A stretch of DNA of 64,000 bases from Roseburia porci (GCF_009695765.1 NZ_VUNI01000012.1:1-64000); one strand, 5' to 3'; shown: positions 21,889 through 31,106, counted from the stretch's first letter. The notes: a model not told the origin generated them from the sequence alone. Numbers and translations are program-made.

Positions 21889-22065
21889 CTAAACAAATTT
21901 ATTTTGTGCGGGATCATAGGTGTAGTTTATCGCTGCAAGCTTATCTTTGATCTCATTCTCCTCGACCATATATGCTTTTGCGAATTCCCCCAGAGAAGGA
22001 TAATTGTCGCGAAGCTGGGTATTTACAAAACTGAGTAACATTACTGGATCTTTTGGTATATTCAT
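21889..22065 (-). CDS. DUF4250 family small protein
   Basis: A 58-residue protein: start MNIPKDPVMLLSFVNTQLRD, end INYTYDPAQNKFV. The opening and the final YxYDxxxNxF pattern match the DUF4250 family, which is common in Clostridia and of unknown function. AAGAGGAAAAGAT precedes the ATG. It is followed with 11 bases spacing by the DUF6472-like gene, so both are probably translated from one message. Confidence 0.82.
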   Translation of the reverse strand: MNIPKDPVMLLSFVNTQLRDNYPSLGEFAKAYMVEENEIKDKLAAINYTYDPAQNKFV

Positions 22066-22113
22066 ATCTTTTCCTCTTTTCTGCTATTTTACTGTCCAAA
22101 CCAAAACGGTCCG

Positions 22114-23649
22114 CTATTCCCACGTAACCGTAGTCTCAACTACCTTTGGAATCGCAGCCGATTCCACGATAAATCCTACATTATCAATGGATTTTCCGGA
22201 AGCAACTGCATTGTTATAGTCCTCCGGAGTGATCGTAATCGTATCATCTGAGATCGCGTATTTTCCACACCAGCTGTTCTGCAGACTGACTTTCTGGTCA
22301 AACCGGATGGTAAGTGTCCATGAAGTGCTTGTCTTCTCTTTTGGATTCGTCAGCACCACTCCATACTGTGTGCAGGAAGCCGATCCATTATCCCAGTTAT
22401 TTACCTGCTCCACCTTTGCATCGGAATCTTCGCTTACCGTTCCATCAGCATCATTTTTCTCCGAATCTGAAGGCTCTGTTGTTTCCTGGGATTCCTTTGA
22501 ATCCGTGTGTTCTGCATTCTGAGCGGATGCCCGTCTTCCAACAATGCCTCCGATGTGTTCCTTCATCCACGTTCCGCTCTCTGACAGATCTTCGTCTTTC
22601 CAGTCTGTTGTCTTTGTGCAGCTGCTGTCGATCAAAGCACTGGTCTCATCCTTATTAGATAAGTTCCACTGAACGCAGCTGATCTGATGATCATTCATCC
22701 AGTCCATCCATCGGTCGGCCTCGTCAAGATCATTCGCTCCATTTCCGGATGCATCACAAAGTCCAAACTCACTGACAAAGATTGGAATTCCTGCTTTCAT
22801 CGCCTGATCGGCCCGGTTCCGCAGCTCCTCTTTATGCGTTCCTGCATAAAAATGTAAAGCATACATGATATTGTCCTGATCTGTAATAGGATCTGCTGCC
22901 GCCTGATCTACGTCCTGACACCAGGTCGGAGTTCCCACAATGATGACTGCATCGGAATCATTCTCACGTATCACAGGAATGATCGTCTCCGCATAGCTTT
23001 TCACATCAGACCACTGCGTTCCGCCATTTGGCTCATTGCAGATCTCATAAAGCACATTCTCATAATCCTTGTACTTTTCTGATATCTTTGCAAAAAAATC
23101 CTTTGCACGGCCAATATAGGTATTCGGATTACCATCCTCGAGAATATGCCAGTCAATGATCACATACATGTCATTTTCAGCCGCGGCTTTAACACCAATA
23201 TCGATCAGATCCTCCATATACTGTCTGGATCCATCCTCCGAAACACAATATCCACCGGAGCCCGTTGTATACAGTGCAAGGCGGATCACATTGATGCCCC
23301 ATTTCTGATGCATATATGCAACCGCCTGTTCATTCACATATTCCGGATACCATGCAAGACCATGTGTACTCACTCCGCGAAGCTGCACCGGATTCCCGTC
23401 AGCATCCATAAGCTTTGTCCCGTTCACCTGCAAAGGTCCGTAATATCCGCTGTCTGTCCGAACTGCCTCAGCTTCCTGCGTACTTTCTTCTGTCCCAGGT
23501 GTCTCTGTGCTCTCCGTGTCCCGGTCCAGATATGCCTGTTTATCTCCGCTTTTCTCACCGACTCTCGAAAATTCTTCTCCCTGTAAGAAAAGGACTCCGG
23601 CAAACACCAGGATTACTGCCAGCACCGCCCAAAAGAATTTATGCTTCAT
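22114..23649 (-). CDS. Membrane-anchored GH5 endoglucanase with CBM2-like domain
   Basis: A 511-residue extracellular glycosidase. An N-terminal membrane anchor (about 5-23) with no clear cleavage site is followed by an acidic linker. The GH5 catalytic domain (about 72-370) has the acid/base Glu206 in CNEPNGG, the nucleophile Glu294 in VSEFG, and DWH and HFYAG. After a Ser/Glu-rich linker, residues about 412-511 look like a CBM2-type beta-sandwich (NNWDNGSASCTQYGVVLTN, WTLTIRF). It probably cuts beta-1,4-glucans at the cell surface. Its ATG overlaps the stop of the YgjP gene (ATGA), so the two are coupled. Confidence 0.92.
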   Translation of the reverse strand: MKHKFFWAVLAVILVFAGVLFLQGEEFSRVGEKSGDKQAYLDRDTESTETPGTEESTQEAEAVRTDSGYYGPLQVNGTKLMDADGNPVQLRGVSTHGLAWYPEYVNEQAVAYMHQKWGINVIRLALYTTGSGGYCVSEDGSRQYMEDLIDIGVKAAAENDMYVIIDWHILEDGNPNTYIGRAKDFFAKISEKYKDYENVLYEICNEPNGGTQWSDVKSYAETIIPVIRENDSDAVIIVGTPTWCQDVDQAAADPITDQDNIMYALHFYAGTHKEELRNRADQAMKAGIPIFVSEFGLCDASGNGANDLDEADRWMDWMNDHQISCVQWNLSNKDETSALIDSSCTKTTDWKDEDLSESGTWMKEHIGGIVGRRASAQNAEHTDSKESQETTEPSDSEKNDADGTVSEDSDAKVEQVNNWDNGSASCTQYGVVLTNPKEKTSTSWTLTIRFDQKVSLQNSWCGKYAISDDTITITPEDYNNAVASGKSIDNVGFIVESAAIPKVVETTVTWE

Positions 23650-24212
23650 ACTGAATACCCCTTTAATTTTTTCCTGCGAAGTTTTGCATCGGGCAGATAA
23701 GTTTCCATTGTCCTCCAGAATCGTTCATTGTGGCTTGGCTCAATCAGATGCGACAGTTCATGTACGACTACGTATTCCAGACATTCGTACGGAACGTGTG
23801 CAAGTGCAAGGTTAAACGTCATATGATGGGTTCTCACATTGCAGGATCCCCATCTTGTCTTCATCTGACGAATCTTAAATCCTCCCGGAATCACGCCCAT
23901 CTGTGGCGCCCACAGATTTAAAAGCTTCTGGATCTCTTCTTTCAGATACACCCACGCTTTCCACGCCTCTTCCTTTGTCATCTCCGGTCTTTCTTCGGAT
24001 CTTTCCTGCCAGCGCCGCTTTGCATCCTCAATCCATTCCCTTCGATCCCGGATAAAATGCACAATGTCCCGTTCTCTCATGGAAAACGGAGCACTTACCA
24101 GTACGGTATCAGATTCTCCTTTATATCGGAGATACATATTCTTAATGTCTTTTTGGATCAGCTGTACCTGTAGTCCATCTACCTCAAAAAGCTGTGTCCG
24201 ATTCTGTTTCAT
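23646..24212 (-). CDS. YgjP-like M48 metallopeptidase (DUF45)
   Basis: A 188-residue cytoplasmic zinc metalloprotease-like protein. The SprT/YgjP signature is complete: KTRWGSCN, then VVHELSHLIEPSHNERFW with the HExxH zinc site and a third ligand. The length is somewhat below the usual 230 residues. GAGGGATTGCA precedes the ATG. The gene is translationally coupled to the GH5 glucanase, which may only reflect operon packing. The substrate is unknown. Confidence 0.9.
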   Translation of the reverse strand: MKQNRTQLFEVDGLQVQLIQKDIKNMYLRYKGESDTVLVSAPFSMRERDIVHFIRDRREWIEDAKRRWQERSEERPEMTKEEAWKAWVYLKEEIQKLLNLWAPQMGVIPGGFKIRQMKTRWGSCNVRTHHMTFNLALAHVPYECLEYVVVHELSHLIEPSHNERFWRTMETYLPDAKLRRKKLKGYSV

Positions 24213-24284
24213 TGCAATCCCTCAGCCTGTTTCTTATCTCTCCTTTCCATTATACTAAGATTTCTTTAAATATTCCACATGCAT

Positions 24285-25322
24285 TTATGAAGCATAAACT
24301 TTTTTCTTTCTTTTTCCATTTCTCCAGCTCACGATTGCGATAACCATGGAAATAATAAGCAGCAGATAGAAATTCTCCGCGCGGCTTACAAGCATGGAAG
24401 GAAGCAGCCATCCTCCTGTAAATACCCCGGAAAATACTGCCTGATACATCAGTTCCGTAATTCCCTGTGCTCCCGGTATCGGCAGCATATCTACTGCAAT
24501 ATAAACACTGGCCTGTAATAAAATAACCGTCATCGGAGCTGCCCCGTGCAGTCCAAATCCCAGATAGATCATATAAGTCAGCACAAATAATGTACTGCGC
24601 TGTACAAAAGTGAGAAGTACAACAATACCAATCTTGAGCGGATTTTCCCTCAAAAAATCCACTGCATTCTGATAACTCTGGATAAATCCCTCTATGCTGT
24701 CCATTCTGTGTGCATCCGCTTTCCAGATTCCAAGACGGACAAGAAGATGTTCCACTCCCTGCATCAGTCTGCGGATTACCCCCGGACAGATCATCACTGC
24801 CCAGATCAGAAGAACCAGCAGCGTATTCAGTCCGATTCCAATCAAAAACAGATAGTAGTATTTTCCAAGATGTTCATGCAGCGGTGCACTCCAGCCAAGA
24901 AGGATGCCAGCTCCGACCAGAACAAGCACCAGTTTATAAATAAGCGCTACTGTCATCAGAACAACCGTGCTGTCCGATGCACGATTCCCGTCTTTTTGCA
25001 TATAATACAGCTGCATTGGCTGTCCGCCGGTGGCGGATGGTGTAATCCCGGAATAGAAAAATCCAATAAACGAGTAACCAATACATTGAAACAGACCGCT
25101 TTTTCCATGTAAACCATGAAGTAAAAACCAGATCATAGTTCCTTCCAGACTCACAAATGCGATTCCAAGCAAAAAAGCAAACAGTCCGTACACCGGCTTC
25201 ATCTGCCTTAATGCACCAAGGATCTGCATTGGATTCTGCTTATAAAAGATGGCATACAGGGTAAGTCCCATGATTCCAAGAAAAAATAAAATCTCCAGCA
25301 CCCGCTTTGCCTTAGTACTCAT
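24285..25322 (-). CDS. Flippase-like integral membrane protein (YbhN/UPF0104)
   Basis: A 345-residue protein with about eight membrane helices, matching the flippase domain of lysyl-phosphatidylglycerol synthases (MprF N-terminal half) without the aminoacyltransferase half. Typical parts are FSGITPSATGGQPMQLYYM and DMLPIPGAQGITELMY. Members are thought to move lipids or lipid-linked glycans across the membrane; no substrate is proven here. Its start overlaps the end of the papain-like gene by 11 bases, within the glycosyltransferase operon. Confidence 0.88.
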   Translation of the reverse strand: MSTKAKRVLEILFFLGIMGLTLYAIFYKQNPMQILGALRQMKPVYGLFAFLLGIAFVSLEGTMIWFLLHGLHGKSGLFQCIGYSFIGFFYSGITPSATGGQPMQLYYMQKDGNRASDSTVVLMTVALIYKLVLVLVGAGILLGWSAPLHEHLGKYYYLFLIGIGLNTLLVLLIWAVMICPGVIRRLMQGVEHLLVRLGIWKADAHRMDSIEGFIQSYQNAVDFLRENPLKIGIVVLLTFVQRSTLFVLTYMIYLGFGLHGAAPMTVILLQASVYIAVDMLPIPGAQGITELMYQAVFSGVFTGGWLLPSMLVSRAENFYLLLIISMVIAIVSWRNGKRKKKVYAS

Positions 25323-25923
25323 ATCTTACAACTCCATTCTCCGCATACGCTGCCTCCGTATCCCGTACCAGTTCACGTAATGCACCTTCGAAAATGATCT
25401 CTTTATCCGGATATTCCATAAAATCCCTCGGTGTCACAAGTGAAAAATGCTTATCAAAATGCACCACACCTGCTGATGTCAGAAGTCTTGCCAGATAGGA
25501 GGAACAGGTATAATGATTTTCCTGGTAAAACGGAATGTTGCACAGTAAAAAAGGAAGTCCAAGCACGGTATAATGATACTGATAACGCTCTTTCATGCAC
25601 AGTTCCAACGTGTTTTTGATGTAATCTTTCTGTTCCTCTGTACATGCGATCCTGCAGACCATATAATCCGCATTCGGAAAAACACGAAGAATCCTGCTCT
25701 TCTCTTCTTTTTCAAATCCTGCAAGAATCGGGATCGCCGGATTACGCCGTCCAACGCTGTATGCTTCGTCCAGTCCTGCATCGAGTCCAAGTACAACATG
25801 CACATATTTCTGTTTGATCACATGACGGATGATGGATGCGAAAAACCCCGGTGTGTCCACAAACCCCACATAAATGTATGTCTGTTTTTCTTTTTTACTG
25901 GAATTTATAGATTCTGTTTGCAA
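25312..25923 (-). CDS. Permuted papain-like (YiiX/YebB-type) protein
   Basis: A protein of about 203 residues resembling permuted NlpC/P60-like (YiiX) amidases. HVVLGLDAGLDEAYSVGR offers the catalytic His early, and YTCSSYLARLL offers the Cys later, the circularly permuted order. No signal peptide is visible, so it may act in the cytoplasm or on lipids at the membrane. No ATG is available; the TTG at 25923 has GGAGG eight bases ahead, better than the in-frame TTG at 25938. It overlaps the glycosyltransferase gene by 29 bases. The substrate is unknown. Confidence 0.72.
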   Translation of the reverse strand: MQTESINSSKKEKQTYIYVGFVDTPGFFASIIRHVIKQKYVHVVLGLDAGLDEAYSVGRRNPAIPILAGFEKEEKSRILRVFPNADYMVCRIACTEEQKDYIKNTLELCMKERYQYHYTVLGLPFLLCNIPFYQENHYTCSSYLARLLTSAGVVHFDKHFSLVTPRDFMEYPDKEIIFEGALRELVRDTEAAYAENGVVRYEY

Positions 25924-26959
25924 GACGATATCCTCCAATCGTAAGTTTTCCTCCCACTTTTCCAGGGAGATACGTCAGCCCGCTGAGTGTACGATATTTG
26001 AGCTGGTAATATAAAGCCGCATTCCGTTTCCGAATATCCTGCCACAGCTGTTTTCGCTTCTGATATGCCTCAGGCGTATTGATGAGCAGCAGATGGATGG
26101 ATGAAATTGCCATCATGATTGAAATATTTCTTCTCATATAAACTGCAAGTTTTGGGTGCTTTTTCGCCACTTCATCCAAATTGGCACATTGTGATACCAG
26201 TCGGGTTACATAAATCTGCTGGTCGATCCGTTTCATCAGAACCTTTTCGTTTACAGACTGATCTTCTCTTCCAAGATAATAATGGTACAGATCCACATCC
26301 ATATAATAAATATGCTCGACCAGAGGTAATGGCTGATAAGAAAACAGATTATCCACATAAAACGTATGCTCCGGCAAATGGATATCCGCTCTTCTCAAAA
26401 CATCCGTGCGGAATACCAGTGCATGCATGACAAGATACTGGGAAGGATGAAAATGTCCGATCGTATTCCATCCACAGAGCTGCTCGGCTGGAAATACGTT
26501 GCGGTAAGCCATCTGCTGTGTAATGCCTTCATCCAGATGGTCATAAATATAATTGCAGACAAACAGATCCGGAATCGTTGCATAGGAATCCTTCTTTTTC
26601 ATGTCTGTAAATTTCTCGATATTGCCAAGCAGATGGTCAAATGCCTCATCATCCAGCCAGTCATCGGAATCCACGACTTTAAAATATGTTCCTGTTGCAG
26701 CCGCAAGTCCTGCATTCACTCCTGATCCATGTCCTCCGTTTTCTTTATGGATAACCTTTACGATATTGTGATAGATCTGTGCATAATTATCTGCAATCTC
26801 ACCTGTCCGGTCTGTAGACCCGTCGTCCACAATGATCACCTCCACCTGATCTCCCCCTTCAACTAAAGAGTCCAGGCATCTGCACATATAATCTTCCGAA
26901 TTCCAGCATGGGACAACAATCGTCAGTAATTTTTCATTCATAGGATTCATCTCATTCAT
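25895..26959 (-). CDS. Family 2 glycosyltransferase
   Basis: A 354-residue cytoplasmic GT-A enzyme using a nucleotide sugar. The N-terminal domain has TIVVPCWNSEDYM, VIIVDDGSTDRTGE, the acceptor-side KENGGHGSGVNAGL and the metal-binding DSDDWLD. The C-terminal about 120 residues are helical with no membrane span. GGAGG lies 14 bases ahead of the ATG. It is the first gene of a leftward operon with a papain-like protein and a flippase-like protein, suggesting glycolipid or surface glycan synthesis (inference). Confidence 0.92.
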   Translation of the reverse strand: MNEMNPMNEKLLTIVVPCWNSEDYMCRCLDSLVEGGDQVEVIIVDDGSTDRTGEIADNYAQIYHNIVKVIHKENGGHGSGVNAGLAAATGTYFKVVDSDDWLDDEAFDHLLGNIEKFTDMKKKDSYATIPDLFVCNYIYDHLDEGITQQMAYRNVFPAEQLCGWNTIGHFHPSQYLVMHALVFRTDVLRRADIHLPEHTFYVDNLFSYQPLPLVEHIYYMDVDLYHYYLGREDQSVNEKVLMKRIDQQIYVTRLVSQCANLDEVAKKHPKLAVYMRRNISIMMAISSIHLLLINTPEAYQKRKQLWQDIRKRNAALYYQLKYRTLSGLTYLPGKVGGKLTIGGYRLANRIYKFQ

Positions 26960-27150
26960 TTATTTTCTCATCCTCCTCATTCGTCAATCTTTTTCCTTAT
27001 TCGCCTTTTTCCACTATATTAACAGACAAAAGTAAAGAAACTGTCACATTCTTCTTAACTTCACCTTAATAAATAACGTGAAAACTCTTAATTTATCTTC
27101 AGAATTTTTAAAAAAGTTAAAATCTGCAGCCTGGATTACACAAATTTTAC

Positions 27151-27180
27151 TTGACGAAACCGTATTCCCACTCCTATAAT
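27151..27180 (+). promoter_or_regulatory. Sigma-A promoter of the glp operon
   Basis: -35 TTGACG, 18-bp spacer, perfect -10 TATAAT. The predicted start near 27187 gives a leader of about 115 nt that contains a terminator. The rest of 26,960-27,150 is AT-rich with no gene. Confidence 0.8.
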
Positions 27181-27214
27181 AAAGATAAATAAAGAATGTA
27201 TTACCAAGAGACAT

Positions 27215-27267
27215 GAGCAAGGTAAAGCAGACGAATTTCGATTCGTTTTGTTTTCCTTGCTCTTTTT
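27215..27267 (+). promoter_or_regulatory. Leader terminator of the glp operon, probable GlpP target
   Basis: GAGCAAGG pairs with CCTTGCTC (27215-27222 and 27255-27262). Inside it a second stem ACGAAT/ATTCGT closes a TTCG tetraloop, and TTTTT follows. This is a full rho-independent terminator before the first codon. In Bacillus subtilis, GlpP bound to glycerol-3-phosphate prevents termination at an inverted repeat in the glpD leader. A GlpP homologue is encoded at 30,509-31,075, so this is probably its RNA target. Confidence 0.75.
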
Positions 27268-27302
27268 GCATTTCAGGAATCATAGAAAAGGAGAGATATG
27301 AT

Positions 27303-28778
27303 ATGTATGATGTAGCTATTATCGGTGCAGGCGTAATAGGAAGCGCAATTGCACGTGAATTATCCAGATATCAGATCCATGCATGTGTGATTGAACGGGA
27401 GGAAGATGTATGCTGTGGCACCTCCAAAGCCAACAGTGCCATTATCCACGCTGGATTCGACGCAACCCCGGGTACATTAAAAGCCAGATTAAATGTTCGC
27501 GGAAACGAAATGATGGACACCATCGCAAAGGAGCTGGATGTGCCATTTACCAGAAATGGTTCCCTTGTCGTCTGTACAAAAGATCAGGATCGCTCCGGTC
27601 TGGATAAACTCATGGAAAAAGGAAGTGCCAACCATGTCCCTGGACTTCGGATTCTTGAGCGTGAAGAGCTGATCAAGATGGAACCAAATCTTTCGGATGA
27701 TGTTACCTGTGCGCTGTATGCACCAACCGGTGGAATCGTATGCCCTTTCCATCTGACCATGGCATTTGCGGAAAATGCATATGACAACGGCGTTTCTTTT
27801 TATCTGAACACCGAGGTAACGGGCATTACCCGTTCCGAAAACGGTTACTGCATCAAAGTAAACCGAAAAGAAGGTGTATGCTCCGGAACTCCACTTGATC
27901 CGGGCACGCATACGATTGAGACCAAAGCGGTTGTTAATGCTGCCGGTGTCTACAGTGATGTTATGAATAACATGGTAAGCGGTCAGAAGCTTTCCATCAC
28001 CGCAAGAAAAGGCGAATACATGCTCCTCGATAAAAGTGCCGGTGCCCATGTAAGCCATACCGTATTCCAGCTGCCTGGCAAAATGGGAAAAGGTGTTCTC
28101 GTCACACCTACCGTACACGGCAATCTTCTTGTCGGACCAACCGCAACAGATATTGACAATAAAGAAGGCGTCAATACAACAGCAGACGGTCTGGATTACC
28201 TTGGGAAAACCGCCGCACTCAGTGTAAAAGACCTTCCGCTGCGTCAGGTGATTACTTCCTTTTCCGGTCTTCGTGCACACGAAACCCAGAATGACTTCAT
28301 CATCGGAGAGCTTGCGGATGCACCAGGATTTTTCAATGCAGCAGGCATCGAATCCCCTGGGCTTTCCTCCGCTCCTGCAATTGGAGAAATGGTTGCCGGT
28401 ATGATCGCTGAAAAATACGCTCTGGAGAAAAACCCTGATTTTTGCGCAACACGAAAAGGCATCCTGCGACCGGAAACCTTATCTCTTGAAGAACGCAATG
28501 CCCTGATCCGGAAACAGCCTGCATACGGAAATATCATCTGCCGCTGTGAAATGATCACAGAGGGCGAGATTATAGACGCAATCCACCGTTCTCTCGGTGC
28601 CCGCTCCCTGGATGCCGTAAAACGCCGTACACGCGCCGGAATGGGACGCTGTCAGGCTGGTTTCTGTTCTCCACGAACCATGGAGATTCTGGAACGCGAA
28701 GTACCTATGAGTATGTTTGAGATTACCAAAAACGGTGGTAAATCCAAATTCGTTGTTGGACAAAACAAAGAAATTTAA
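27303..28778 (+). CDS. Anaerobic glycerol-3-phosphate dehydrogenase, GlpA-like FAD subunit
   Basis: A 491-residue flavoprotein that oxidises glycerol-3-phosphate to DHAP. The FAD fold opens with AIIGAGVIGSAIARELSRY. The DAO domain runs to about residue 365. The C-terminal BFD-like domain has CRCEMITEGEI and MGRCQAGFC, four cysteines for a [2Fe-2S] cluster as in GlpA. The ATG at 27303 follows AAAGGAGAG; the earlier in-frame ATG at 27213 lies at the edge of the leader terminator and is not used. It is first of a three-gene operon with an FAD/NAD oxidoreductase and a DUF1667 protein. Confidence 0.92.
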   Translation: MYDVAIIGAGVIGSAIARELSRYQIHACVIEREEDVCCGTSKANSAIIHAGFDATPGTLKARLNVRGNEMMDTIAKELDVPFTRNGSLVVCTKDQDRSGLDKLMEKGSANHVPGLRILEREELIKMEPNLSDDVTCALYAPTGGIVCPFHLTMAFAENAYDNGVSFYLNTEVTGITRSENGYCIKVNRKEGVCSGTPLDPGTHTIETKAVVNAAGVYSDVMNNMVSGQKLSITARKGEYMLLDKSAGAHVSHTVFQLPGKMGKGVLVTPTVHGNLLVGPTATDIDNKEGVNTTADGLDYLGKTAALSVKDLPLRQVITSFSGLRAHETQNDFIIGELADAPGFFNAAGIESPGLSSAPAIGEMVAGMIAEKYALEKNPDFCATRKGILRPETLSLEERNALIRKQPAYGNIICRCEMITEGEIIDAIHRSLGARSLDAVKRRTRAGMGRCQAGFCSPRTMEILEREVPMSMFEITKNGGKSKFVVGQNKEI

Positions 28779-28791
28779 GGAGGGCACATCA

Positions 28792-30054
28792 ATGAAAGCA
28801 TATGATTTAGTAATCGTCGGCGGCGGTCCTGCCGGACTTGCTGCAGCCGTATCTGCAAGAGATCATGGAATCGAAAGTATTTTGATCATAGAAAGAGATA
28901 AAGAACTTGGTGGAATCTTAAACCAGTGCATCCACAACGGTTTTGGACTTCACACCTTTAAAGAAGAGCTTACCGGACCGGAATACGCAGCACGTTTTGC
29001 CGATCAGGTCCGCGAACGCCAGATTGAGTACAAACTGAATACGATGGTCATGGATATCTCACAGGATAAAAAAGTAACTGCCATGAACCGCGAAGACGGT
29101 ATGTTTGAAATACAGGCAAAAGCAATCATTCTTGCCATGGGCTGCCGTGAAAGAAGCCGCGGAGCATTAAACATTCCGGGGTATCGTCCCGCCGGTATCT
29201 ACTCTGCTGGAACTGCACAGCGCCTGGTCAACATGGAAGGCTATATGCCTGGAAAAGAAGTTGTCATTCTCGGCTCCGGTGACATTGGCCTCATCATGGC
29301 ACGCCGCATGACCTTAGAAGGTGCCAAAGTCAAGGTTGTCGCTGAACTGATGCCGTACTCCGGCGGTCTGAAGCGCAATATCGTGCAATGTCTGAATGAT
29401 TTTGATATTCCTCTGAAGTTAAGCCATACAGTTGTCGACATTGAGGGAAAAGAACGTGTGGAAGCGGTAACCATCGCCGAAGTTGGACCTGACCGCAAGC
29501 CGATCCCTGGAACCGAGATCCGTTACACCTGTGACACACTGCTGCTCTCCTGCGGACTTCTTCCGGAAAACGAATTAAGCCGTTCCGCAGGCGTCGAGCT
29601 CAGTCCGGTCACATCCGGTCCAATCGTAAATGACAGCCTTGAAACCAGTATCGATGGTGTATTTGCCTGTGGAAATGTACTTCATGTACACGATCTTGTC
29701 GATTATGTATCCCAGGAAGCCACTACAGCCGGAAAGAATGCGGCTTCCTATATCCAGCATGGCAAAACAAAAGATGCCAAAATCGTGGAGATCATTCCGG
29801 AAGGCGGTGTACGCTACACCGTACCGAAGTTTGTCCGTCCAACCGAGATGGAAGACAAACTGACCGTCCGTTTCCGCGTCGGAGCAGTCTACAAGAATTG
29901 TGCAATTGCAACCTATTACGATGGCACACTGATCAATAAACGGAAACGTCCTGTCATGGCTCCAGGTGAAATGGAGCAGGTCATTCTGGACAAATCCAAA
30001 CTGGCTGAGTTCCCGGATCTTTCAAAGATCACGGTAAGAATCGAGGAGGCATAG
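28792..30054 (+). CDS. FAD/NAD-dependent oxidoreductase, second glp subunit
   Basis: A 420-residue pyridine nucleotide-disulfide oxidoreductase-type flavoprotein. It has the FAD motif VIVGGGPAGLAAAVSARDHG, a second Rossmann motif EVVILGSGDIGLIMARRM for NAD(P), and DGVFACGNVLHVHDLVDYV near the C-terminus. GCRERSRGALNIPG matches partners of GlpA-like dehydrogenases in Clostridia, where this subunit is thought to pass electrons onward. AAGGAGGGC precedes the ATG, 13 bases after the previous stop. The electron acceptor is not shown by the sequence. Confidence 0.9.
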   Translation: MKAYDLVIVGGGPAGLAAAVSARDHGIESILIIERDKELGGILNQCIHNGFGLHTFKEELTGPEYAARFADQVRERQIEYKLNTMVMDISQDKKVTAMNREDGMFEIQAKAIILAMGCRERSRGALNIPGYRPAGIYSAGTAQRLVNMEGYMPGKEVVILGSGDIGLIMARRMTLEGAKVKVVAELMPYSGGLKRNIVQCLNDFDIPLKLSHTVVDIEGKERVEAVTIAEVGPDRKPIPGTEIRYTCDTLLLSCGLLPENELSRSAGVELSPVTSGPIVNDSLETSIDGVFACGNVLHVHDLVDYVSQEATTAGKNAASYIQHGKTKDAKIVEIIPEGGVRYTVPKFVRPTEMEDKLTVRFRVGAVYKNCAIATYYDGTLINKRKRPVMAPGEMEQVILDKSKLAEFPDLSKITVRIEEA

Positions 30055-30056
30055 CT

Positions 30057-30428
30057 ATGAGTGAAATCAGAGATCTTACATGTATCGGCTGCCCTTTGGG
30101 ATGCAGCATTCAGGTAACCTTAGAAAACAAAGAAGTAAAAGAAGTCAGGGGGAATACCTGCCCACGCGGTGATGCCTATGCAAGAAAAGAAGTTACCAAT
30201 CCAACCCGTATCGTCACATCTACCGTCCGGGTCAGCGGTGGAAAATCGATCATGGTCTCCTGTAAAACAGCAGAAGATGTTCCAAAAAATAAAATTTTCG
30301 ATGTGACCGCAGCGCTCAAAGATATTACCGTAAATGCCCCAGTCCATATCGGAGATATCCTTGTCCCGGATGTTGCTCATACCGGTGTTTCCATTATTGC
30401 AACAAAAAATGTGGAAAAAGCGGATTAA
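30057..30428 (+). CDS. DUF1667 protein of the glp operon
   Basis: A 123-residue cytoplasmic protein with CIGCPLGCSIQV near the N-terminus and CPRGDAYARKEVTNPTR next, both typical of DUF1667. The four cysteines (CxxCxxxC and CP) look like iron-sulfur ligands, fitting electron transfer for the two flavoproteins encoded just upstream. It starts two bases after the preceding stop, with GAGGAGG upstream, and is last in the operon. The biochemical role is unproven. Confidence 0.9.
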   Translation: MSEIRDLTCIGCPLGCSIQVTLENKEVKEVRGNTCPRGDAYARKEVTNPTRIVTSTVRVSGGKSIMVSCKTAEDVPKNKIFDVTAALKDITVNAPVHIGDILVPDVAHTGVSIIATKNVEKAD

Positions 30429-30450
30429 AACATAATTTCCCATGAATTTA

Positions 30451-30484
30451 AAAAGTGCCGGAATCCTTTGATTCCGGCACTTTT
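30451..30484. terminator. Bidirectional terminator between the glp operon and glpP
   Basis: A perfect 15-bp stem with a CTTT loop; its AAAA/TTTT ends serve both strands. Confidence 0.88.
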
Positions 30485-30508
30485 CCTGTCTGACTCATAT
30501 TCTTTTAT

Positions 30509-31075
30509 CTATACAAACCAGATCTTCTCATTCGTGGAAGATACACTGATCACCCCTGCATCCAGAAGTTCCATAATATCTTCTTTTTCTGAAACAAGAC
30601 CTCCGGCAATGACCGGTGTGGAAGAGAGATTACAGATTCTCGCAACCACCTTCGGCATAAGTGCCGGAAGGATCTCAATCAGATCCGGCTTTGCACTTTT
30701 CAGCTGTCTTTCAATATTCTCATACGCCATGGAATCAATCACAAACAAACGCAGGATCGTATACAAAGAAAGCTCCTTTGCCCGTTTGATCAGTGCTGGC
30801 TTGGTCGTGATGATTCCATCAGCCTGTGTATATTTATGAATAAAATCGACTGCAATTTCTTTGGAACTGAGCCCCGTGATCAGATCCAGATGCACCATTG
30901 CGATCTTACCGGCGGATTTCACCTCTGCAACAATATCTGCAATCGAACAGATATCTCCATACAGAATAAAGATCACGCGGCTGTCTGACTCTTTGCATTT
31001 TGCAAGACCTTGGTCATCCTTAATCGCAGCAATAACCGGAGAATCCTCCAGCGCTTCACGAAATTCTTTCTTCAT
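30509..31075 (-). CDS. glpP: Glycerol-3-phosphate-responsive antiterminator GlpP
   Basis: A 188-residue protein of the GlpP family, which binds glycerol-3-phosphate and glp leader RNA to stop premature termination. Family features are MVHLDLITGLSSKEIAVDF, DGIITTKPALIKRAKE, LRLFVIDSMAYENI, PDLIEILPALMPKV and TPVIAGGLVSEKEDI, a TIM-barrel-like series. CGAGGAAC precedes the ATG. It is convergent with the glp operon, whose leader carries a fitting terminator, so regulator and target are about 3 kb apart. No glpK or glpF is in the window. Confidence 0.9.
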   Translation of the reverse strand: MKKEFREALEDSPVIAAIKDDQGLAKCKESDSRVIFILYGDICSIADIVAEVKSAGKIAMVHLDLITGLSSKEIAVDFIHKYTQADGIITTKPALIKRAKELSLYTILRLFVIDSMAYENIERQLKSAKPDLIEILPALMPKVVARICNLSSTPVIAGGLVSEKEDIMELLDAGVISVSSTNEKIWFV

Positions 31076-31106
31076 ATGTTCCTCGCTTTGCTGTTATACC
31101 AGTCGA

